In this document: positions 57,763 through 64,000 of the stretch, one piece after another | How positions within the stretch are numbered: the first letter of the stretch is position 1 | Layout of the letters: each line of letters opens with the position of its first letter | Assembly: GCF_000281895.1 (NCBI RefSeq) | Contig: NZ_CM001558.1 | Location: 434,001-498,000, forward strand | Length of the DNA stretch: 64,000 nucleotides | Origin: Pseudomonas fluorescens Q2-87 | Lineage (GTDB): Bacteria > Pseudomonadota > Gammaproteobacteria > Pseudomonadales > Pseudomonadaceae | Direction: 5' to 3' | Made by a program: the position numbers and the translations under genes | The notes under the pieces: model-generated | What the model saw: the letters and a program-made list of their open reading frames with translations, nothing else | The model's database searches: none | What the model was told of the DNA's origin: nothing

Positions 57763-59204
57763 CAGGCATCTCCCCCAAACACATCGACATTGCTGAACAC
57801 GCAGGCCGGCGAGGCATGGCCGACGCGGATGACCTGGTTCGGTTCGCCCTTGCCACAGTTGGGCGTGCCCAGGACTTGTGAGGTGCTGGCATCGCCCACG
57901 GCGCGCAGGCTCTTCCAGAAGTGCGCGGAAATGCCCCGGTAGTTGGGGTTCTTCACCACGCCCTTGAGCTCACCGTTCTCGATCAGTTGGCCCCACTCGC
58001 AGCCGAACTGGAATTTGTTGCGGGCGTCGTCGATGGACCAGGAGCGGTTGGTGCGCATCAGCACGCCGCGCTCGATACCCTGGATCAGTTGCTCCAGGGG
58101 TTGGTCGCCGGGTTCGATGTTGAGGTTCGCCATGCGGTCGATGGGCGGGCGATTCCAACCGCAGGCACGGCTGTTGGCGACACCGTCCAGGCCCGCGCGA
58201 AACTGCGACAACGCTCCGCCCAACGGCCGCAGCAAACGGCCCTCGCGGATCAAGAACTGTTTGCTGGCGGCGGTGCCTTCGTCGTCATGGCTGTAGCTCG
58301 CCAATTCCTCGGGGATGTCCGGGTCGAAGGTCACGTTCAGCAGGCTGGAACCGTATTGCAGGTGGCCGAAGTCGCTGGCCTTGACGAAGCTGGTGCCGGC
58401 GTAATTGCGCTCGTCGCCGAGGATGCGGTCCAGCTCCAGTGGATGGCCGATGGACTCGTGGATCTGCAGCATCATCTGGTCGGGCATCAGCAGCAGGTCG
58501 CGCGGACCCTGCGGGGTGTTCGGCGCCATCAGCAACTGCAGGGCCTGGTCGGCGATTTTCGGCCCGGCGCCGATCAGGCCGCAGCGGCTGATCACATCGA
58601 AGCCGCCTTGCTGGCCAAAATTTTCCCGGCCGAGGGTACGAGTCTGGCTGTCATGGCCGTCGAAGGCGGTGACGTCCAGGGCCGGGTAGATGAAACGTTG
58701 GGCCTGGCGCAGTTCGGCGCCAGCGCTGTTGAGGTAGATCTGTTCGACTTGGGTCAGGCCGATGCTGACTTGCCAGTTCACCAAACGCTCGTCCCGGGGC
58801 ACCGCCGCCGATTCGTCGCCGAGCAGTTGGTAGCAATCGCTCAGGGCCGGGAACGCCTGGTCGAAATGAGGTGAGTAGTAATCGGCGCGGTCGCTGGACA
58901 CCGGTTGCTCGCGCAGGTCCAGCAGGGCATGGGGCTTGAGCCGCCGGGCTTGTTGCTCGGCCCGCTCCAGCGCCGCTTGCAGACCGGCCTGGGACAGGTC
59001 GTTGGTGGAGGCATATGCCTCGACGCCATTGACCCGCGCGGTAAGCATCGCGCCTTCGTCGCGGCCCAGGCTGGGCGGTTCGGCAACGTTCTTGCGCACC
59101 GACAGATGCTGGCCGGACTCGCGCACGTAGCGCAGGGAAAAAAATTCAGCGCCCGTGCGCAAGGCAGCAAAACGCTGCTTGAGCTGGGGGTGGAAGTCGA
59201 ACAT
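57762..59204 (-). CDS. TldD-type metalloprotease subunit (paralogous pair)
   Basis: The 480-residue catalytic subunit has the zinc motif IHESIGHPLE (HExxxH) near residue 270, and the C-terminal Cys/His set (LGTPNCGKGEP, RVGHASPACVF). TldD/TldE heterodimers degrade or trim extended peptides, for example in microcin B17 maturation. Its N-terminus (FDFHPQLKQRFAALRTGAEF) differs from canonical TldD, so this is a distinct paralog. ATG at 59202-59204 follows the near-perfect ribosome site AAGGAGG. No precursor-peptide gene is visible nearby. The frame opens to 59249. Confidence 0.9.
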   Translation of the reverse strand: MFDFHPQLKQRFAALRTGAEFFSLRYVRESGQHLSVRKNVAEPPSLGRDEGAMLTARVNGVEAYASTNDLSQAGLQAALERAEQQARRLKPHALLDLREQPVSSDRADYYSPHFDQAFPALSDCYQLLGDESAAVPRDERLVNWQVSIGLTQVEQIYLNSAGAELRQAQRFIYPALDVTAFDGHDSQTRTLGRENFGQQGGFDVISRCGLIGAGPKIADQALQLLMAPNTPQGPRDLLLMPDQMMLQIHESIGHPLELDRILGDERNYAGTSFVKASDFGHLQYGSSLLNVTFDPDIPEELASYSHDDEGTAASKQFLIREGRLLRPLGGALSQFRAGLDGVANSRACGWNRPPIDRMANLNIEPGDQPLEQLIQGIERGVLMRTNRSWSIDDARNKFQFGCEWGQLIENGELKGVVKNPNYRGISAHFWKSLRAVGDASTSQVLGTPNCGKGEPNQVIRVGHASPACVFSNVDVFGGDA

Positions 59205-59329
59205 GGAACCTCCTTGTCTGGAGTGGCGGTGCAGCGGCATGCGGCGCATTGACGCGGCGGCTCTAGATTAGGCCTGGGCGGGGGAGGGATCAAGGCAGAT
59301 GGGAATTTGGCGTGTCAGATTGGACGCAA

Positions 59330-59553
59330 TCGCGAGCAAGCTCGCTCCCAGTGGATTTTCGGCGGTCACAAAATCTGTGTTCACCACCAATCCCTGTGGG
59401 AGCGAGCTTGCTCGCGAAGACGGCGGCACATCCAACATTGATGCAAGTTGACCCACTGCTTTCGCGAGCAAGCCCGCTCCCACAAGGGATCTTAGTGGTC
59501 ACAAAATGTATGTCCGCTGCAGATCCCAATGTGGGAGCGAGCCTGCTCGCGAA
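59330..59553. repeat. Cluster of four family B REP units (two pairs with shared spacer)
   Basis: Units lie at 59330-59350, 59395-59417, 59461-59484 and 59530-59553 in alternating orientation. The first and last gaps both contain GGTCACAAAAT followed by a GTCC/CACC element and ATCC(C), the spacer type also found at 27545. The cluster fills the gap between betA and tldD. Confidence 0.9.
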
Positions 59554-59575
59554 GGCCGCGCCGCGGTTCCGAGCC

Positions 59576-61279
59576 TTACTGGGCGGTAGGCCCTACTTCA
59601 CGCAGCGGCTTGCCGCGCACTGGCGCGTCGCCGGCGACGTAGTACGGCGCGGTGCTGCGAGGCAGTGGCTTGCGACCACGGATCTTGTCGGCGATCTTCT
59701 CGGCGATCATGATCGTCGGCGCGTTCAAGTTGCCGGTGGTGATGATCGGCATGATCGAGGCATCGACCACTCGCAGCCCCTGCAGGCCATGTACGCGGCC
59801 TTCGCCATCCACCACGGCCATGTCGTCGGTGCCCATCTTGCACGAGCAGGACGGGTGGAACGCGGTTTCGGCGTGCTCGCGGATGAACTGGTCCAGTTGC
59901 TCGTCCGTCTGCACCTCGATGCCCGGGCTGATTTCACGACCGCGGAACGGATCGAGCGCAGGTTGCTGCATGATCTCGCGGGTCAGGCGGATGCCATCGC
60001 GAAATTCCTGCCAGTCCTGCTCGGTGGCCATGTAGTTGAACAGGATGCTCGGATGCTGGCGCGGGTCCTTGGACTTGGCCTGGATCCGGCCACGGCTTGG
60101 CGAACGCATGGAACCCATGTGCGCCTGGAAGCCATGTTCCTTCACGCCGTTGCTGCCGTTGTAGTTAATCGCCACCGGCAGGAAGTGGTACTGGATGTTC
60201 GGCCAATCGAAATCCGGACGGGTGCGGATGAAACCGCCGGCCTCGAACTGGTTGCTGGCGCCGATGCCGGTGCCATTGAACAGCCACTCGGCACCGATGG
60301 CCGGTTGGTTGTACCAGAGCAGCGATGGGTACAGCGAAACCGGTTGGGTGCAGGCGTATTGCAGGTACAGTTCGAGGTGGTCCTGCAGGTTTTCGCCGAC
60401 GCCTGGCAGCTCGTGGACCACCGGGATGTCGAGGCTTTCCAGCAGCTTGGCCGGGCCGACGCCGGAACGCTGGAGAATCTGCGGCGAGGCGATGGCGCCG
60501 GAGCACAGCAGCACTTCCTTGCGTGCCCGGGCTTCGACGCGCTCTTCGGCGGCGCCCACCAGGTAGCGCACGCCCACGGCACGCTTGCCTTCGAACAGAA
60601 TCTTGTCGGTCAGGGCATGGGTGACGATCGTCAGCGTCGAACGCTTCTTCGCAACGTCCAGGTAGCCACGGGCGGTGCTGGCGCGACGGCCGTTCGGCGT
60701 GACGGTGCGGTCCATCGGGCCGAAACCTTCCTGTTGGTAGCCGTTGAGGTCTTCGGTACGCGGATAGCCTGCCTGTACGCCCGCTTCGACCATGGCGTTG
60801 AACAGCGGATTGTTGCTGGGTTTGGGCGTGGTCACGCTGACCGGGCCGTCGCCACCGTGGTAATCGTTCGGGCCGATGTCGCGGGTTTCGGCCTTGCGGA
60901 AATACGGCAGGCAGTCCAGGTAGGCCCAGTCTTCCAGACCGGGCAGCTTGGACCAGTTGTCATAGTCCAGGGCGTTGCCGCGGATGTAGCACATGCCGTT
61001 GATCAGGGAGGAGCCGCCCAGGCCCTTGCCGCGACCGCACTCCATCCGGCGGCCGTTCATGTGTGGCTCCGGGTCGGTCTCATAGGCCCAGTTGTAGCGC
61101 CGGCCTTGCAGCGGAAACGCCAGTGCGGCGGGCATTTGCGTGCGGAAATCCAGGCGATAGTCCGGACCGCCGGCTTCGAGCAGCAGGACGGTGACGCCTT
61201 CGTCTTCGGTCAGGCGGGTGGCCAGGGTGTTACCGGCCGAGCCTGCGCCGATGATGATGTAATCGAATTCTTGGGACAT
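59576..61279 (-). CDS. betA: Choline dehydrogenase
   Basis: BetA oxidises choline to betaine aldehyde (and further) at the inner membrane, feeding electrons to the respiratory chain; glycine betaine is an osmoprotectant and carbon source. The 567-residue GMC oxidoreductase has [17 protein letters not shown] at the N-terminus, [20 protein letters not shown], and the C-terminal active-site [16 protein letters not shown] and [19 protein letters not shown] at 61277-61279 gives the usual MSQEFDY start; the frame opens to 61288. It is third in the betI-betB-betA series. Confidence 0.96.
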   Translation of the reverse strand: MSQEFDYIIIGAGSAGNTLATRLTEDEGVTVLLLEAGGPDYRLDFRTQMPAALAFPLQGRRYNWAYETDPEPHMNGRRMECGRGKGLGGSSLINGMCYIRGNALDYDNWSKLPGLEDWAYLDCLPYFRKAETRDIGPNDYHGGDGPVSVTTPKPSNNPLFNAMVEAGVQAGYPRTEDLNGYQQEGFGPMDRTVTPNGRRASTARGYLDVAKKRSTLTIVTHALTDKILFEGKRAVGVRYLVGAAEERVEARARKEVLLCSGAIASPQILQRSGVGPAKLLESLDIPVVHELPGVGENLQDHLELYLQYACTQPVSLYPSLLWYNQPAIGAEWLFNGTGIGASNQFEAGGFIRTRPDFDWPNIQYHFLPVAINYNGSNGVKEHGFQAHMGSMRSPSRGRIQAKSKDPRQHPSILFNYMATEQDWQEFRDGIRLTREIMQQPALDPFRGREISPGIEVQTDEQLDQFIREHAETAFHPSCSCKMGTDDMAVVDGEGRVHGLQGLRVVDASIMPIITTGNLNAPTIMIAEKIADKIRGRKPLPRSTAPYYVAGDAPVRGKPLREVGPTAQ

Positions 61280-61332
61280 TGAATGCACCCTCTTCTGGAA
61301 TTGGGTTCAGGTCGCGGCAGCCGAGTGCCCTT

Positions 61333-61463
61333 GTGGCGAGGGAGCTTGCTCCCGCTCGGCTGCGCAGCAGTCGCAAAATCTACGACTGTGGTCTGTCTGA
61401 ATGACTGTGGTGCCTGAAATTGGGGCTGCTTCGCAGCCCAGCGGGAGCAAGCTCCCTCGCCAC
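61333..61463. repeat. REP pair, family A, long spacer
   Basis: Inverted family A units enclose about 90 nt with GGCTGCGCAGCAGTCGCAAA and GGGGCTGCTTCGCAGCCC stems. It lies inside the betB-betA gap, so it is probably transcribed with the operon. Confidence 0.9.
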
Positions 61464-61492
61464 AACAGCGTTCACTCAGGCCTCGTGCCAGA

Positions 61493-62965
61493 TCAGAACA
61501 CCGACGCGTAATCGCCCAGTTCGACCTGTACCGATTTGATGCGCGTGAAGTTGTTCAGCGAGCTGATGCCGTTCTCACGGCCCACGCCCGATTGCTTGTA
61601 GCCACCGACCGGCATCTCCGCCGCCGACTCGCCCCAGGCGTTGATCCAGCAGATGCCCGCTTCGAGCTGATGGATGACACGGTGGGCGCGGTTCAGGTCG
61701 CGGGTCACGACGCCGGCGGCCAGGCCGAACTCGGTGTCGTTGGCGCGGCGGATCACTTCTTCTTCGGTTTCATAGGTGAGGATGCTCATCACCGGGCCGA
61801 AGATTTCTTCGCGCACGATGGTCATTTCGTCAGTGCAGTCGGTGAACACGGTCGGGGCGACGAATGCGCCCTTGGCGAATTCGCCGTCGGTCAGGCGACC
61901 GCCGCCGCACAGCAGGCGCGCGCCCTCGGCCTTGCCTTTCTCGATGTAGCCCAACACGCTTTCCATGTGGGCGAAGCTCACCAGCGGCCCGAAGTTGGTG
62001 TTTTCGTCCTCCGGGTTGCCGATCCGAATGCGTGCCACGCGCTCGGCGATCTTGGCTTCGAAGGCCGCCTTGAGGTGGCTCGGCACGAATACGCGGGTGC
62101 CGTTGGTGCAGACCTGGCCGGAGCTATAGAAGTTGGCCATCATCGCGGTGTCGGCGGCGCGATCCAGGTCGGCGTCATCGAAGATGATCAGCGGCGACTT
62201 GCCGCCCAGTTCCATGGTCACGTCCTTGAGCGAAGAGCTCGAAGCGCTGGCCATGACTTTCTTGCCGGTGTCGGTGCCGCCGGTGAAGGAAATCTTCTCG
62301 ATGCGCGGGTGCTCGGTCAGCCAGGTGCCGACTTCACGGCCGCTGCCGGTCAGTACGTTGAACACGCCCGCTGGAAGACCGGCCTCGGTGTAGATCTCGG
62401 CCAGTTTCAGGGTGGTCAGCGAGGTGACTTCGCTCGGCTTGAAGATCATCGCGTTGCCCGCCGCCAGGGCCGGTGCGGATTTCCACAGGGCGATCTGGAT
62501 CGGGTAGTTCCACGCGCCGATACCCGCTACCACGCCCAGGGGCTCGCGACGGGTATAGACGAACGAAGTGGTGCGCAGCGGAACCTGCTCGCCTTCGATG
62601 GCGGGCACCAGGCCGGCGTAGTATTCCAGCACGTCGGCGCCAGTGACGATGTCGACGTATTTGGTTTCGGAGAACGATTTGCCGGTGTCCAGGGTTTCCA
62701 GGGCGGCCAGTTCATCGTTGCGCTCGCGCAGGATGTCGACGGCGCGGCGCAGGATGCGCGAACGCTGCATGGCGGTCATCGCGGCCCAGATTTTCTGGCC
62801 CTTTTCGGCGCTGACCACGGCGCGCTCGACATCTTCCTTGGTCGCGCGCTGCACTTGGGCAAGGACTTCACCGTTGGCAGGGTTGATGGCTTCGAAGGTG
62901 GCGTCGCCGCTGGCATCGCTGTACGCGCCATCGATGTAGAGTTTTTGCAGTTCGAAACGGGCCAT
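61493..62965 (-). CDS. betB: Betaine aldehyde dehydrogenase
   Basis: BetB converts betaine aldehyde to glycine betaine with NAD(P)+. The 490-residue ALDH has [20 protein letters not shown], the [14 protein letters not shown] loop, catalytic Glu in [10 protein letters not shown] and catalytic Cys in [15 protein letters not shown], and ends with [20 protein letters not shown], all typical of Pseudomonas BetB. Start at 62963-62965. It lies between betI (79 bp upstream) and betA, the normal order. Expression is expected to be repressed by BetI without choline. Confidence 0.97.
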   Translation of the reverse strand: MARFELQKLYIDGAYSDASGDATFEAINPANGEVLAQVQRATKEDVERAVVSAEKGQKIWAAMTAMQRSRILRRAVDILRERNDELAALETLDTGKSFSETKYVDIVTGADVLEYYAGLVPAIEGEQVPLRTTSFVYTRREPLGVVAGIGAWNYPIQIALWKSAPALAAGNAMIFKPSEVTSLTTLKLAEIYTEAGLPAGVFNVLTGSGREVGTWLTEHPRIEKISFTGGTDTGKKVMASASSSSLKDVTMELGGKSPLIIFDDADLDRAADTAMMANFYSSGQVCTNGTRVFVPSHLKAAFEAKIAERVARIRIGNPEDENTNFGPLVSFAHMESVLGYIEKGKAEGARLLCGGGRLTDGEFAKGAFVAPTVFTDCTDEMTIVREEIFGPVMSILTYETEEEVIRRANDTEFGLAAGVVTRDLNRAHRVIHQLEAGICWINAWGESAAEMPVGGYKQSGVGRENGISSLNNFTRIKSVQVELGDYASVF

Positions 62966-63044
62966 AAAGTCCTCGCAAGTGCATAAGTGGTTGGCTGGCC
63001 ACCGGGCGTGTCGTCTATAGCTGACTGCGCGGGTCGGTGGCGGT

Positions 63045-63665
63045 TCAGGAGCCGAGCGGTTCTGTGTGCTCTGGCACGCCTGCTTTGGTCAGTTGGAAAT
63101 CCATGTATTCGTAAGCGATCCGGTGTGCCTGGGCGGTGTCGAACGCGTCTCCCGACAGCGCGCCGCGCAGCCACAAACCATCAATCAGGGCGGCCAGGCC
63201 CCGTGCCGCGCTGCGTGCCTGATGAACGGGCAACACACGGCGGAACTGGCAGCACAGGTTGGAATACAGACGGTGATCGTTGATCCGCTGCAACCTGTGC
63301 AAAGACGGGTGATGCATGCTGGTGGCCCAGAAGGCCAGCCAGGTTTTCATTGCCGGGCCATTGACCTGGCTGGCGTCGAAGTTGCCTTCGATGATCACCT
63401 TCAGGTGAGCCCGTGGGCTCGAATCCTGGAGCGCCTGGCGGCGCGCGGTGACGTTCTCGCTCAGGACACTCATCAGGTACTGGGCCGTAGCCGCGATCAG
63501 GCCATTCTTGTCCCGAAAGTAGTGACTGATGATGCCGTTCGAGACACCGGCCAAACGAGCGATCAGCGCAATGCTGGCGTCCCCCATCCCGACCTGGTCG
63601 ACGGCCTGCAACGTGGCTTCGATCAATTGCTGGCGGCGGATGGGTTGCATACCGACCTTGGGCAT
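63045..63665 (-). CDS. betI: TetR-family repressor of choline genes
   Basis: BetI represses the bet genes and is released by choline. The 206-residue protein has a TetR N-terminal HTH ([20 protein letters not shown] then [20 protein letters not shown]) and the BetI C-terminal part ([40 protein letters not shown]). Length is slightly longer than usual (about 197). It is the first gene of betI-betB-betA. The palindrome at 63736-63755 lies 71 bp upstream of its start and is the expected operator. Confidence 0.96.
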   Translation of the reverse strand: MPKVGMQPIRRQQLIEATLQAVDQVGMGDASIALIARLAGVSNGIISHYFRDKNGLIAATAQYLMSVLSENVTARRQALQDSSPRAHLKVIIEGNFDASQVNGPAMKTWLAFWATSMHHPSLHRLQRINDHRLYSNLCCQFRRVLPVHQARSAARGLAALIDGLWLRGALSGDAFDTAQAHRIAYEYMDFQLTKAGVPEHTEPLGS

Positions 63666-63933
63666 CTAGCACATCTCCTTAGGCCCGCCGGCGAACGAGT
63701 TGGGTCTGCCGTGGCGAAGGCCAGTCTATTTTGTTTTGATTGAACGTTCAATCAACAAAAACAAAGTTCTATACGCAAGTCATCGCTGTTTGTCGGGAAT
63801 TTCATGTATGAAAACCCGTAGTACAGGGGCGGGGACTTTTTCGGGATGTCTTTATAACACTCGGGGGGCGGTTGGATGCCGAGCAAACGGTTGTGTGGCG
63901 AGGGCAATGTCAGGGCTGAGTATCTACACAAAC
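63666..63933. other. betI promoter region without a gene
   Basis: This stretch upstream of betI carries the BetI operator (listed) and the expected promoter. No ORF in it has a ribosome site or recognisable motif. A C-run GGGGCGGGGAC and GGGGGGCGG patches are the only other features. Confidence 0.5.
63736..63755. promoter_or_regulatory. BetI operator (perfect 20-bp palindrome)
   Basis: Half-site TTGATTGAAC is followed directly by its complement GTTCAATCAA. The form matches the ATTGAAC-type sites known for BetI. Flanking TTTTG and CAAAA extend the symmetry. It is in the betI promoter region. Confidence 0.88.
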
Positions 63934-63965
63934 AAAAACGCCGCGATCATCTCGCGGCGTTTTTG
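63934..63965 (-). terminator. Rho-independent terminator of an upstream gene
   Basis: An 8-to-9-bp stem CGCCGCGA/TCGCGGCG is flanked by A5 and T5 runs. It sits 13 bp after a minus-strand stop at 63978 and lies between that gene and betI. Confidence 0.9.
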
Positions 63966-63977
63966 TGTGCGGGGGGC

Positions 63978-64000
63978 TTAGCCCAGGTTTTTGCCGAGCA
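63978..64000 (-). CDS. C-terminal end of an unidentified gene (partial)
   Basis: Only the last seven codons are in the window; in the frame ending in TAA at 63980-63978 they read (L)GKNLG. A terminator follows 13 bp later, which supports a real gene end. Gene identity cannot be told; in related genomes choline transport genes often lie here. Confidence 0.4.

Overview
The window looks like chromosomal DNA of a Pseudomonas of the P. fluorescens group. Supporting signs are high G+C, dozens of the two REP families typical of these genomes, and core gene blocks in Pseudomonas order: rsmE-bioA, b561-yceI, rhlE, metF-ahcY, metK next to an ArsR/methyltransferase gene, tktA-epd-pgk-fba, and betI-betB-betA. 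No rRNA, tRNA, CRISPR array, prophage or complete insertion sequence was seen.

Layout. 0-4 kb: the distal part of a malonate decarboxylase operon (mdcE end, mdcG, mdcH, madL, madM) with a convergent LysR gene, probably mdcR. 4-8 kb: a hemolysin III-family membrane protein and a LysR / D-amino-acid dehydrogenase / amino-acid-binding-protein cassette. 8-14 kb: rsmE, bioA, an exported amine oxidase with a histone-H1-like tail, and a cytochrome b561-yceI pair. 14-21 kb: a small transposon-like element inserted in a REP, rhlE, a solute-binding protein, a glycosyltransferase-like protein, metF and ahcY, the last behind an SAH riboswitch. 21-29 kb: a thioesterase, an FNT-family transporter, an ExoU-like patatin phospholipase, two transporters, a MAPEG protein, mltA and a cytochrome c'-like lipoprotein. 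29-34 kb: a DUF1090 protein, ligB, a LysE exporter, metK and a SahR-like ArsR-methyltransferase. 35-41 kb: tktA, epd, pgk, two small lipoproteins and fba. 41-45 kb: accessory-looking DNA with a mosaic inverted repeat, a small DUF protein with a possible switching leader, and duplicated PL7 alginate lyases. 45-56 kb: a REC-PAS-GGDEF-EAL regulator, a YgjP-like metallopeptidase, a wHTH protein, a GNAT enzyme, a solute-binding protein, a YccS-type FUSC protein, a HI0933-type flavoprotein, dbpA and an MFS pump. 56-64 kb: a TldE/TldD-type pair and betA, betB, betI.

How the genes connect. metF, ahcY and metK belong to the SAM/methionine cycle and show two separate SAH-linked controls: a riboswitch on ahcY, and an ArsR-methyltransferase gene with a perfect palindrome upstream, directly before metK. 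tktA-epd-pgk-fba joins the pentose phosphate pathway, PLP precursor synthesis and lower glycolysis. The bet genes convert choline to glycine betaine under BetI. The mdc/mad genes import and decarboxylate malonate.

Most notable: an ExoU-type phospholipase with no chaperone or type III genes nearby, the SAH riboswitch and candidate SahR operator, a REP-disrupting MITE-like element with an apparent 12-bp target duplication, the duplicated alginate lyases with a conserved upstream palindrome, and the possible three-way pairing leader before the small DUF gene. Function calls rest on reading motifs and recall of families; no database search was run.
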